A DNA stretch of 64,000 nt. Source: Nereocystis luetkeana (taxonomy: Eukaryota; Sar; Phaeophyceae; Laminariales; Laminariaceae). This document shows, piece by piece, positions 54,712-64,000 of the stretch. The notes beneath the pieces are model-generated. The model did no database searches and had not been told where the DNA came from. It saw nothing but the letters and a program-made list of their open reading frames with translations. The stretch lies in contig JARUPZ010000008.1 of the NCBI GenBank assembly GCA_031213475.1, forward strand, positions 9,112,076 through 9,176,075, given 5' to 3'. The position numbers were made by a program, and so were the translations under genes. The first letter of the stretch is position 1, and each line of letters begins with the position of its first letter.

Positions 54712-55170
54712 TAGGTTGGGTTGGCGTCGGTTGGCAACGACAATGTAAAACATGCCGCGCACTATGTGAGCTACAGTAGACAACCAGGATACCGCTTCTT
54801 TTTTTTTTCGGGGGGGGGGCGGTCGATCGCAGCTGGTTGTCGAGTTAAATCGTTTGTGCGGGGTGAACAAACTTTACTCCGCACAAGTGGGAACGATTGT
54901 ATCACGTATTGTTTATGGTAAGGCGCCCAAGAGGTAGTTATATAGCACTCCCACCGCTGTCCCTAAGAATGCCTACACCGGAAATTAAATCAACTCATAT
55001 GAAGCTGCCATCCACATGCAAGTCCGCCTCACAAGCGATTCTTGGTAGGATGCAGCTCACCCTTCATGCGACTCGCCAGACACCTCACGGCGCTTCGCCC
55101 TTGGTGCAAGCAGTCTCTGCCTGGCCGGTGAAAAAAATGAGATCGAGTACCTATCTCCCATCGAGTACAC
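54712..55170 (+). repeat. Family C repeat, copy 7
   Basis: Begins GGTTGGGTTGGCGTCGGTTG and ends CATCGAGTACAC followed by a C-run of about 27 bases. It lacks the middle of the end block (GGTCATACGACTACG). The shared frame reads VRRPRGSYIALPPLSLRMPT and RMQLTLHATRQTPHGAS (54897-55202). Confidence 0.85.
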
Positions 55171-55196
55171 CCCCCCCCCCCCCCCCCCCCCCCCCC
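55170..55196. repeat. C27-class homopolymer
   Basis: One of the longest C-runs of the window, directly at the end of family C copy 7. Confidence 0.9.
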
Positions 55197-55290
55197 GAAT
55201 AAAAAAGCGAGCCTTGTGTCATCATTAGGCTATTTATTGTCTGTGGGCCAATTCTGCTGTAAGCCGCTGTAAACCTTTTGTCATCCACTA

Positions 55291-55403
55291 TTACAGGGTA
55301 CCATACTCAATACCGGGTAGGACCTACGGTGCACACGAAAACCCATATATTTCGCAATTTTTACAAACAATACTTGGTCCTGTTTACTATTGTCCCCCGG
55401 CAT
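55291..55403. mobile_element. Hairpin A element (diverged)
   Basis: TTACAGGGTACCATACTCAA at the left and TTACTATTGTCCCCCGGCAT at the right. Confidence 0.7.
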
Positions 55404-56470
55404 ACTGTGCTGTGCTGGGGAGTTCGAAAGAGGCGTTTTGTGCTCCACTCGTCGGTCGGGGGGTTACCCTAACGCGTGAGTCGGCGCTATTGTTATGGTG
55501 ACGTCACTCAGCAGTCCAGTATTACGAGAGGGTTCGAGTGTAGAACGTCAAACACGCCACCATGTTGGTCTGGAAGCAGAAAGACCGCTACATCAGTCGC
55601 GTCGACTACTCAAACGCCTCTATACATCTACAAGCAGAGTGGTACCACATACTCATCTATACGTGTCAAGAAAAACACACACAGGAAAACGAAACCTGTG
55701 AGCCTGTGAGATCGATCGAAAATTTGTTCCTTTTTTCATGATTGTAAGCTTAAGCTTGGTGTGACAATTCGATCGCGTGTTTCACGGGATGTGTGGGTTT
55801 TTAGAGCTGGTCCACAAATGATTCCAGGTTTGGGAGCAACGAAATCGGTATCTACCGATATACAAGGGGGCTTCGCCGGCGGCCTAGTGGGGAGTGGGGG
55901 GGCCGCCAACGAAGCTAAGACCCACATGGCAAACGAAAAATTACACTCCAAATGACGGTTTTACGATGCCGAGGGCCCGCTGAGAATGTCCGATCGGTCC
56001 TTCACGCAATGCATCAGTCGGAAACAGATACCCGTGACTAGTTAGTCGAGACCAGATTAATAATTCCACGTCTACGGGGACATCAGGGGCCGCCCCTTGA
56101 CTTCAGGCCAGGCGTTTCAGGTTGGCGTGGGGGGTTAGAGTCGTCAAGGCGAGGATCGGGGTCATTGATATTGATCGTTTTCCGGTCTTTGGGGATGTGG
56201 GGGAGCTGCAGCGACGGGGGTTTGGTCTTGATTTTATACATCTGACCTGAAGGGAGGATTTACTCCTCGCGAGGGACGCCGCGGTAGGGCCTTCGCTGTC
56301 GTTTTCGCACTGGTCTCTCTTACAGTAGGGCCCCGGATGATTTGCAAGTTGCCAGCAGTTGCGAACGTCCAGACTATTTACATGCGGAGAAAAAAACGTG
56401 ATTTACCCAAAACAGAACCCTGGCAACATGCATCGAATCTTCGGGAGGAGGAAGAAGGACCGCACGATCA
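55404..56470. other. No gene recognised
   Basis: Mixed composition. A frame at 55761-55955 (minus counterpart 55951-55736) is Gly/Ala-rich and not recognisable. No repeats of the named families. Confidence 0.4.
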
Positions 56471-57190
56471 GGAAGCTTGCCTACGGTCGGAGTGAAAGAC
56501 GGACGCCTTATTAGAGGTCGAACGTCAAACAGAAGGCGATGCAACTCTCTCCAAAGACGGGCTAACCTGCCTTTCGAACAGAAAAGAAAAGCGTCACCGA
56601 CTATTTACGACCGTTTACCAAACAACCGAGTCATCTATATGTTGTACCAGGAAGATTATCTGCAAGTCGGATTGAAGGACGAGCGACGTCTTCGCGGTCC
56701 AACGTCGAAAATAAGACTACACAACCCTTTGAAGAGGCGGACTAACCTGCCTCCGCAAAAAACAAAACACCACCCACTATTTACGACCATTCACCTATAA
56801 CCGAGTTATCTGCATACGGACCAGTTAGCTTATCGACGGTCGGATGGAAGAACGAGCGACTTCTTAGCGGTCTACAACGTCAAATAGAAGGCAATGCAAC
56901 CCTTTGAAGAGACGGACTAACCTGCCTCCGCAAAAGAAAAAACACCACCGAAAATTCACGACCACTTGTCAACATCCGAGCTATCTGCACTTGGGCCGGG
57001 AAGTGTATTGTCGACGGTCGGATTGAATGAAGACCGAGCGACTTCTTAGCGGTCTCCAACGTCAAATAAAAGGCAATGCAACCCTTAGAAGAGACGGACC
57101 AACCTGCCTCCGCAAGAAACAAAACACCACCGACAATTCACGACCACTTGTCAACATCCGGGCTATCCACATACCAAGAATTTTCGATCT
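56470..57190 (+). repeat. About 177-bp tandem repeat, 4 units
   Basis: GTCGGA(G/T)TGAA(A/G)GACG(G/A) recurs near 56488, 56666, 56837 and 57018. Units share CGTCAAA(T/C)AGAAGGC, GACGG(A/G)CTAACCTGCCT and CACCGAC(A/T)AT with CACGACC. Units 3 and 4 are closest to each other. Confidence 0.85.
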
Positions 57191-57296
57191 GCCATCTTCG
57201 GTATTATAACTTATGTCTCAAGATATAAATATGCTCGTATGTATACAAAAACATTTCTTTCTTGATTGAACGAAATGATGGCAAACGATGCTACTA

Positions 57297-57409
57297 TTAC
57301 GGGGGACCATAGTTAATAGGACCTGTGGTATACGTAAAAAACTACCAGGGTATATATTTAACCATTTTTACTAAGAATAATTGGTCCTATTAACTACGGT
57401 CCCCCGTAA
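57297..57409. mobile_element. Hairpin A element, with TACCAGGGTA
   Basis: Complete ends TTACGGGGGACCATAG and CTACGGTCCCCCGTAA. The interior ACTACCAGGGTATATATTT carries a 6-base variant (CCAGGG) at the same TA as 25817. Confidence 0.9.
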
Positions 57410-57724
57410 TAAACGACACGGTTGTTGGAAATTCGGAAGAAAAACGAACTGCTGCTGTTACGGCCGGCAACTCATCAATCTTGCGGGACACAAGTGAATC
57501 CTACCGGATCCGTGGCCTTGTGTGTATATGTTGAATCGAAGACACGGAGTAGCACTGCGAGTACTGAGAGCATGAACGGTATGAACGGCGAGCGCGGGGA
57601 AGAATCCAAAACACCGAGAACCCTGAAATACTTGGAGCACAGAAAGTATGTGTCCACACCACAGTACAGAATGCTGCGACTGCTCGCAGTATGTACTCTG
57701 CCTCAGATATACTTCCGATGCCCT

Positions 57725-57812
57725 TAATCCTTTTAGGACCGCAGTCCCGTTTTGGGGACAACCCACTAAAATTCTAAGTAGTTTGTCCCCAAAACGGGAC
57801 TGCGGTCCTAAA
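57725..57812. mobile_element. Hairpin D element, copy 11 (near-perfect)
   Basis: TAATCCTTTTAGGACCGCAG and GTCCCGTTTTGGGGACAACC, mirrored by GTTTGTCCCCAAAACGGGAC and TGCGGTCCTAAA. A C-run follows. Confidence 0.9.
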
Positions 57813-57904
57813 CGCCCCCCCCCCCCCCCCCAACGGGAAGTAATTTGTATATACTGCTGTAGTGCGAGGTGTTTGCACCGTTCACGTTTTATACCCGTAC
57901 GTAA

Positions 57905-58282
57905 AGATGTTCCTTGATGGAGGGGGACGCAGAGGAGGTCGACGCCGGCGAGGACACGCTTCTTCTCGGTAAAGATGTTCTTGTTGCCTGTATCATGGGA
58001 TCTCAATGACAGGGTGCGAGATCAGAGTACGACAGAGGGGGACAGTCGAGTGACGGACAATTCTGGCACCCCGAACCATGCATCTTCATACCATACATGC
58101 ACAATCCTACCAGACGTTTCTGTTACTGCAGCAGCACGTCACGCGATCTCACACGCACAGTACGTGTCTGCCTGTCTCCTGATGCCGACACTATCTCCGG
58201 AGACGTTTCCGTCAGTAACTCGTCACGTGCTGTCGTAGTGGCCCGTGTCGTGCCGCCTTATAGCTGCTGATACGTGATACCA
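57905..58282 (+). repeat. Direct repeat left copy flanking a gene-like locus
   Basis: Aligns over about 375 bp with 59340-59722. Shared words: GAGATCAGAGT(A/G)CGACAGAG, GAACCATG(C/T)A(T/C)CTTCAT, CAGCAGCACGTCACGCG(A/G)TC and GAGACGT(T/C)TCCGT(C/T)AGTAAC. A short open frame (ATG at about 57917) reaches TCTCG then GTAAAG, a possible splice donor, at a place where the other copy has TCTTG then GTAACG. Confidence 0.75.
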
Positions 58283-58314
58283 TCACACCGGCCCACCCTA
58301 AAATAGTCGCAGAG

Positions 58315-58823
58315 ATGCAGACCACGCGACGACGATCAGAAGATGACGAACATGCCATTCCCAGGAATAGGAAAAGGGGAGTCGACCCCGACCCCTCCTG
58401 CGATGACGCCGCCGACTGGCCACTGAGTTCCTGGCCCGAGGAGATCGTGTTCGTGGGGACACTGTCCTCAACGGACCCAACGCCTGTTCTCCCCACTGCT
58501 CAACACACCCGCGAGAACGCAGGCCCTTCGTGACCGCGGATGACGCTGCCTCCACCGCGGCGAAACCGACCGCAGCCTGAAGACATGCAGGCAGCAGTCT
58601 TCAAACCCTTCCCGTCTTTTAAAGCCCCGCGCCTCGGCGTGCTCAACCGTGGAAGGCCACGCCTTCCGACAGTGGCAAACCAAGTCCACGCGTACCGAGA
58701 CCACCGCCGCGGGGACTGCGAGCGTCACTTCGAGCGCAACCCCAGCTGCCACTCCAACAACCGCGACAGCAACCACAAGGGCCGCTGCTACCACGTCAAC
58801 TACGGACACCCCAACAACGGCCG

Positions 58824-58858
<35 letters not shown>

Positions 58859-59004
58859 ACCCCCACGGACACAACGGACGCCCCAACAACGACAACAACG
58901 GCGGAGCCGCAGGGATAGCAGTTCCAAACAGCGACGCCTTGAGGCCTCGGCGGCCACCGCAGCGCCGTCGACAGCTTTGGCCCTACGGCGAGGACCCCAT
59001 ATAA
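58315..59004 (+). pseudogene. Gene-like open region, product unknown
   Basis: Frame 1 is open for 230 codons except one TGA at 58531-58533. The first part (MQTTRRRSEDDEHAIPRNRK, WPLSSWPEEIVFVG) is charged and ordinary in composition. The second (after about 58700) is His/Arg/Asn-rich in this frame. In another frame (58649-58918) the same DNA reads a Thr/Ala-rich run (TTATATTRAAATTSTTDTPT), a composition seen in secreted or cell-wall proteins. It is GC-rich compared with both flanks. I do not recognise a family. It may be an exon of a gene whose other exon lies in the flanking duplicates, or a chance frame in GCC-repeat DNA. Confidence 0.25.
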
Positions 59005-59181
59005 CGGGATAGAAATAAAAACGCGATAATGACCTACTCGGCTATAGATACGCTACGGCTCTAGCGGCTACTTCACGGCCAGCTTCAGATGCTGGGTTTG
59101 CCAGGGTGGCGACCGCGAGGCGGCCGCGGTCGTAGCGAAGAGCTGCTGCGGTTCGCTACGCTGCCAGCCGGCTGAAAGGTA

Positions 59182-59408
59182 GTGGCGAGGTGCTGTTATC
59201 TCGGCGGACTACTGAGAGGAAAAGCAGCTCATGACGCTCACGACCTGAAGGAGCTGTTGGAGGGAAGCTCACGGAAGATGGCTAGCAGGAAAAGGTGCGC
59301 CAGGGTCGGTGGTGACGAAGTGCTGCCGACGACGCCAGACGAGAGGATGCCCCTTGCGGAGGAGGACGCAAGGGGTGTCGATCAGTGGGCGAGAACACGT
59401 TTTTCTTG
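59182..59408 (+). CDS. Possible exon, product unknown
   Basis: The frame reads LKELLEGSSRKMASRKRCAR, VGGDEVLPTTPDERMPLAEE and DARGVDQWARTRFS up to TG, followed by GTAACG, a possible donor. The end is duplicated in the left direct repeat, where the reading is MEGDAEEVDAGEDTLLLG followed by GTAAAG. Conservation of a donor-like site in both copies is the main support. It could also be chance. Confidence 0.25.
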
Positions 59409-59722
59409 GTAACGTTCTTCTAGGTGGATGCACATCATGGGGGCTGAAGGATAAGAGTGGGAGATCAGAGTGCGACAGAGAGGGGCGGTCGAGTGCCAGA
59501 CCGTTCCCTGAACCATGTACCTTCATGCATACATGTACAATCTACCCGCCGTCTCCGTTGCTACAGCAGCACGTCACGCGGTCTCACACTCGTGGTACGT
59601 ATATGACTGTCTCCTCATGCTGACACGATCTATGGAGACGTCTCCGTTAGTAACACGTTAAGTGCTCTCACACTGATAAGCATTGAACACCGCCTTGTAG
59701 CTACTGATATCATGCGTGATAC
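59340..59722 (+). repeat. Direct repeat right copy
   Basis: Partner of 57905-58282, about 1.43 kb downstream, same orientation. Similarity stops near GCGTGATACCA in both. It could be a local duplication, or the LTR-like ends of a small non-autonomous element. No PBS is visible. Confidence 0.75.
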
Positions 59723-59777
59723 CACCGCACGTACTCGGTTGTATAAGCCGAATCTACTATATTGGGGGAGAGGGGGC

Positions 59778-60030
59778 GGGGGTGTGCTCGATAGGAGAGA
59801 TGTAAACGATCTCATGCATGGCCGTAGTCGTATGACCACAGACCCTCGCATCCCTACAACGCCGGGACGGAGCATGTCGGGTTTTCACCGACCAGGCATA
59901 TATTGATTGCACCAAGCGCGAAGCGCCGTGAGGTGTCCGGCGAGTCGCATGAAGGGTGAGCTGCATCCTAGCAATAGTAAGAACCGCTTGCGAGGCGGAT
60001 TATCTTGCGTATCAGGTATGGATGACAGTA
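59778..60030 (-). repeat. Family C repeat, copy 8
   Basis: GGTGTGCTCGATAGGAGAGA beside G-rich DNA, through GTGTCCGGCGAGTCGCATGA to ATGGATGAC. It holds TATCAGGTA at about 60010-60018 where copy 3 reads GCGTATGGATGAC, another 7-bp gain at a TA, and an insertion GCAATAGT near 59971. The minus-strand frame reads MQLTLHATRRTPHGAS and RDARVCGHTTTAMHEIV. Confidence 0.8.
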
Positions 60031-60189
60031 CACTAGGGCGCACCCCTTTCGAGAAGGAGGGCCGGGGGGGGGCTAACTCGATAAACCATGCATATCCACA
60101 GACCCTCGGATGGAGGGCGTACTTCAACTAGTACTATTGTTCTGAGGTTCGTAGTACTGTGTGAAAAAAATCTAAAATATATATATATC

Positions 60190-60428
60190 AAGGATTATTC
60201 TTATCGGTCGGAGAGTTTTTTTCCCCATAATTTCCTCTTCTTTTCCGCGCCACTTATAAATCTTCGAGATTTTCCCTGATTTATTTTTCCAAATACGTGA
60301 AGTTTCACAAACCTGAAAGTTTTTCTTCAGGAGAACTCCACGAATACTGACAGAACGCTTCCGTGTCTTGCTCCCAAACTTTAGAAATTCTGAAAAAAAA
60401 AACAAAGCTCTCCCATCGGAATTAGCCT
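60190..60428. mobile_element. Family F element, long copy
   Basis: GGATTATTCTTATCGGTCGG and GGAGAG at the left, AGCTCTCCCATCGGAATTAG at the right. The interior has CACGAATACTGACAGAACGC as in the split copy at 32 kb. Confidence 0.75.
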
Positions 60429-61261
60429 ATTAGGAGACGAGATATGTTTGGGAACACGTATTAATAGTTTCCCGTACGGGCTTCTGCGGCCCGTGTTCAA
60501 CACTCTCGCAGTTACAGCACTTCGAAAAACCACGGGGCATGAACGCAACTCTGAAATTTCGGCCAGATGTCAAATTTCAAGCCTTTCGTACCGAGAGTGG
60601 TAGAGTGCGACGCTTCCTCCGTTTTGTGAGGGCTGGCTGCACTCCGAAGCCAAGACAACAAACGAAAAGCTTCGTACTATTAATAGTGGCATGAATTACG
60701 AGCTCCCAATTATATTGTCCAAAGATAGAAACCCGGGCGAACATCCATCGTCCGAAAATAGAAAAACCCGGGCGAACATATTGAAAACGCGGAAAAATCG
60801 AAAGGAAAGGAGGGGATGATATTCATTCAATTGCGGAATATATTTATAAAATTAAGAAATAAAAAACACACACAGCTGTGAGATCGAGGATTTCGCCGAA
60901 ACTCACTCATGCTTGCAAGCTGGGCTTGGTGCTTCGCTCGTGCGTGCTACGGGTTCTAGGCGACCTCATACAAGGGTATTAAAGTCCGCACAGGAGGAAG
61001 AGGACAAAATCTGAAGCTGCATAAATCCGAAGGGGTTCGAAGACGGGTTCACGGCCTTAATATACTCGTACGATCTCACAGCTGCTGCCTTTTTAGGTTA
61101 TAAATATGTTGAATGTGTGTGTGCGTTCTTCACATTAAACCGTTATTTATACCCGTCCGCACCTGGCACAACCAGTGCCCGTGTCGGTTTTTTCAATCCT
61201 AGGCAGTTACAAGTTATGTGGTCACAAAACTACGCCACACAGAGAGATGCTACATTATTAT
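60429..61261. other. No gene recognised
   Basis: Two short direct repeats of AAACCCGGGCGAACAT near 60729 and 60763. AT-rich, ending in (ATT)n at the LINE tail. Confidence 0.45.
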
Positions 61262-61375
61262 TATTTCTCTTGCCATCCGACAATGTGCAGCATGATCTTC
61301 AACACTGATCACTCATGACTTTCCCGGAAGAAGAAAACCTCGGAAACAAAAGGAAACCCATGCACCAAGTATTGT
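61262..61375 (-). mobile_element. LINE 3'-tail fragment, site 6
   Basis: TCTCTTGCCATCCGACAATG, then CAGCATGATCTTCAACACTG and AAACCTCGGAAACAAAAGGA to CCATGCACCAAGT, flanked by ATTATTATT. Confidence 0.85.
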
Positions 61376-61568
61376 TCATGCAGTCAGCAGAGTAAACAAC
61401 GCAATGCCATGTCATCATGCTGGATGCGACAGGCACGACATACACATTCTATCAAAGAGAGAAAGCAAAACGAAAACAAAACAAAAACAGAAAGCAAAGA
61501 AACAAATCAAAGAAAAGAAGAAAAAGAAACAAAAGGAAAAAAAGAAAAATCGAAGACACTGAATACTA

Positions 61569-61674
61569 TTACGGGGGGCCATAGTTAATAGAACCTATGG
61601 TACACACAAAAACCTATACATTTAACCGTTATTACTAACAATATTTCGTCCTATTAAACCATGGTCCCCCGTAA
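61569..61674. mobile_element. Hairpin A element
   Basis: TTACGGGGGGCCATAGTTAA and AACCATGGTCCCCCGTAA. Interior AACCTATACATTTAACC lacks the inserted word. Confidence 0.9.
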
Positions 61675-61801
61675 TACTGCGAACCCTGAGAGTACATGGT
61701 ACGTGCGTCATGTCCAACCTCACGGACCATCCACAGTTGGTGTTGCTGTATACACGTCCGCGAGTTAGCGCGCAATATAAAAAGAACGCCATGGACAGCT
61801 A

Positions 61802-61906
61802 TTACGGGGGACCATAGTTAATAGGACCAAATATTGTTAGTAAAAATGGTTAAATATATAGGTTTTTATGTACACCATAGGTCCTATTAACTATGGTCCC
61901 CCGTAA
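61802..61906. mobile_element. Hairpin A element, near-identical to the copia copy
   Basis: 105 bp with perfect ends. By eye it differs from 9865-9969 at only about four positions (GTGAG/GTTAG and TGTGTACC/TGTACACC). It is flanked by CTA/TAG like the copia insertion. Probably recently mobile. Confidence 0.95.
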
Positions 61907-62126
61907 TAGCTCTACCAGGGGACCGCAATGATGGCATTCAGATCAAGTTTCATCTCCTCGTTTAGCCAACAACCCATTTTCCCTTTCGTCTCCCTCGGTG
62001 CCTTCGTGCAAAAGGCGCAGGAAGCAAGACGCCAGGTCAAATTCTACGGCCGCGTTCCTTTTTTCTTGTCTTCCAAACCACTCTTGCTCCTGTCCCCTCC
62101 CTTCTTGCTCCCGTTCCCTCCCACTA

Positions 62127-62232
62127 TTATGGAGGACCATAGTAAATAGGACCAAATAGTGTTAGTAAAACTTGGCAAATATTTAGGTTTTTGTGTAAAA
62201 CATAGGTCCTATTTACTATGGCCCCCCCGTAA
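62127..62232. mobile_element. Hairpin A element
   Basis: TTATGGAGGACCATAGTAAA at the left, TTTACTATGGCCCCCCCGTA at the right. Confidence 0.85.
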
Positions 62233-62839
62233 GAGTGGTTCGTGATTAAGACCCGTGGTTACCCAAACAGTGCGTGTGATGCGGAGTAGTATTGGACTGC
62301 TGTCCATAGAACGGTCGTGGGATAGCCGCATCCTGTAGCAAAAACAAAATCTCTGTAGCACCCGAAAAGTATTCCCGCGGCATTGGGGCTTCCGTTGCAG
62401 GACAAGGGTTAGGGCAAGGGGGGACAAGCGCGCCAGTGAAGCTCCTCGGACACGTGTATTTTACCCGTCTAGCGGGTCGACAGAGGGAGAGCAGAGTGGG
62501 CTTGCTCGATGCCTTGGCTCGAGCCTCTATCGAATCACTCTCAACAGCTCATTTCCATCTCTCATCCCGAGGAGGGCTACAGTACTACAACAACGCAAGA
62601 TGTCTCCTAAACAAAGAAAATTCTGCCTCCCTACCGCAGCCCGTGCAGGTAGTTCCTACCTTCCATTCCCTTCCCTTACCTCGGTGCTCGGGCTCCACTA
62701 CTCCTGGCGTCGACGCGAGTGACACCTAGGCCTTCATGCAAGCCCCCTCGCCCTCAACAGCTCCCTTACATATCTTACCATAAAGAGGACAGATACAACA
62801 ACAGCAGAAGTCTCCGTAACAAGAGAAGCAGCCTTCCTA
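62233..62839. other. No gene recognised
   Basis: A frame at 62436-62729 is open but without recognisable motifs. The words GTTCCTACCTTCCATTCCCTT and TTACCTCGGTGCTCGGGC recur in degenerate form at 62955-63000. Confidence 0.35.
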
Positions 62840-62945
62840 TTACGGGGGACCACAGTTAACAGGACCTATGGTACACATAAAAACCTACAGGTTTAACCAT
62901 TTTTACTAACAATATTTGGTCCTGTTAACTATGCCCCCCCCGTAA
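62840..62945. mobile_element. Hairpin A element
   Basis: TTACGGGGGACCACAGTTAA and CTATGCCCCCCCCGTAA. Interior AACCTACAGGTTTAACC, a shorter variant of the insertion site. Confidence 0.85.
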
Positions 62946-63007
62946 TAGCCAGTTCAGACAGTTCCTGCATTCCACTCCCTTGCCTCGATTGCTCGGGTTC
63001 TACTACT

Positions 63008-63110
63008 ACTTGGGGCCATAGTAAGTAGGACCATATATTGTTAGTGAAAAGGCCAAAACATATAGCTTTTTTTGAGTTCCATGGGTCCTACTTAATATGT
63101 CCCCCCTTAA
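63008..63110. mobile_element. Hairpin A element (diverged), abutting hairpin D
   Basis: TTGGGGCCATAGTAAGTAGG at the left and CTTAATATGTCCCCCCTTAA at the right. The final TTAA is shared with the start of hairpin D copy 12. Confidence 0.75.
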
Positions 63111-63200
63111 CCCTTTTAGGACCGCAGTCCCGTTTTGGGGACAAACCAGTCTAATTCCTTGTAGTTTGTCCCCAAAACGGGACTGCGGTTCTGAAAGGGG
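63108..63200. mobile_element. Hairpin D element, copy 12
   Basis: TAACCCTTTTAGGACCGCAG at the left, GGACTGCGGTTCTGAAAGGG at the right. Confidence 0.85.
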
Positions 63201-63316
63201 GTAGCACATAAGTAGGCTTTTTTTCTGTCCCCTCCCCACTATTAACACGGTAGGTTCCTTTCATCTTCACCGCGAGAAGGGTTGAGCAATTTCTGCCCTC
63301 GTCGACTCGCGTCTAA

Positions 63317-63413
63317 TTAACCCTTTCAGGACCGCAGTCCCGTTGTGGGGACAAACCACTTGAAATTTAACTGTTTCGTCCCCCAAACGGGACTGCGGTT
63401 CTAAAAGGGTCAA
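63317..63413. mobile_element. Hairpin D element, copy 13
   Basis: TTAACCCTTTCAGGACCGCA at the left, CTGCGGTTCTAAAAGGGTCA at the right. Confidence 0.85.
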
Positions 63414-63534
63414 CTGTGCCCAGTAGACGGTACCTCTCAGACTACACGCGTAGTATTCCTGCAGCCGTTTATTGCTTGACCGCAGAATGAGCCCGCCGAA
63501 AAGCAAGAAATGCCTGCTAGTAGTCTGAGCAAGC

Positions 63535-63624
63535 GTTTAGTGCTGCAGTCCCATTTTGGGGGCAAAACACTTGGAGTTAGAGTGGTTTGCCCCCTTATCG
63601 GGACTGCCGTCCGAAAGAGGTTAA
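63535..63624. mobile_element. Hairpin D element, copy 14 (diverged)
   Basis: TTAGTGCTGCAGTCCCATTT with GGGGCAAAACACTT, answered by GGTTTGCCCCCTTATCGGGA and GAGGTTAA. Confidence 0.65.
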
Positions 63625-64000
63625 TGTGACACCATCCGTGAGCAACCTCTAGTATACATACGCTAGTGCACATGATTTGGTGTGGCGTTCACCGCTTAGG
63701 ACGATATTCTGTTCTAATTTTCTGAAGCGTCTCTCGAAAAAGAGTGGGCCTCAGGGCTCTTATACGACCAACACGTTGTTGCTCGCTCGTGGCTGCTCGT
63801 GGGCCTATACGTACGTACTCCCTGTACTGCCAGGCACTGACGTAGCTGTATGTAGCATGCATCGTTTTGTTTGCCTCTCCGACAATGTCTAGATTACTAT
63901 TCATTCAGAATGAACAAAAAAAACAAATTGGCACAATTCGTCGAACACCACCAACCTCCTCCCGTCAATCCTCCTTCCCTGTACAGTCAGTGCTCCTTTT
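63625..64000. other. Window end, nothing recognised
   Basis: Unremarkable sequence. A fragment CTCCGACAATGTCTAG at about 63877 resembles the LINE tail word CCGACAATGT but is too short to call. Confidence 0.4.

Overview
The window is a gene-poor, repeat-saturated stretch of nuclear DNA from a eukaryote, most likely a brown alga (Phaeophyceae). The taxonomic guess rests mainly on one exon at 598-1026 (minus strand). It encodes a secreted protein whose mature part resembles, from memory, the N-terminus of brown-algal mannuronan C5-epimerase-like beta-helix proteins. No database search was possible. CCCTAA/TTAGGG-type tracts, possible GT splice donors, LTR and non-LTR retroelements and many short hairpin elements all fit a eukaryotic genome. 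I see no operons, bacterial genes or CRISPR arrays.

Layout. 0-1 kb: first exon of the secreted protein, its downstream exons lying beyond the window. 1-7 kb: non-coding DNA with hairpin elements, a duplicated inverted-repeat-bounded unit holding telomere-like repeats, and a 300-bp tandem repeat. 7.4-13.0 kb: a nearly complete Ty1/copia LTR retrotransposon with 0.73-kb LTRs and a 5-bp target duplication. It is inactive through a large internal deletion, two nonsense codons, a frameshift and a nested 105-bp MITE. 13.2-15.1 kb and 17.6 to about 24.7 kb: two copies of a non-LTR retrotransposon (minus strand) with the order RT, CCHC, restriction-like endonuclease. The longer copy sits inside a degenerate minisatellite (16.5-26.4 kb) and carries a stop codon in place of the Tyr of its YMDD box. 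26.5-43 kb: dispersed repeats, microsatellites and G/C homopolymers. 43.4-45.5 kb: a 95-bp satellite with a 190-bp dimeric order. 45.5-57 kb: further dispersed repeats and 60-bp and about 177-bp tandem arrays. 57.9-59.7 kb: a gene-like locus flanked by 375-bp direct repeats. 60-64 kb: a dense cluster of hairpin MITEs.

Five dispersed families recur and explain most of the 'empty' DNA. Hairpin A: TTACGGGGGACC ends, about 105-115 bp, about 18 copies. Hairpin D: GGACCGCAGTCCCG arms, about 95 bp, 14 copies. Family C: about 250-600 bp, 8 copies, each abutting a G/C-rich run and sharing a small open frame. Family F: TTCTTATCGGAGAGC ends, 3 copies. LINE 3' tails: GTCGGATGGCAAGAGAAATA next to A/T triplet runs, 8 sites. 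These names are mine.

The most unusual signal is a short word, TACCAGGTA/TACCTGGTA, present exactly 16 times. In at least three unrelated repeat families a filled copy can be compared with an empty copy, and the difference is a clean 7-bp insertion (CCWGGTA) at a TA dinucleotide. This looks like the footprint of a TA-targeting transposon or another recurrent micro-insertion process.
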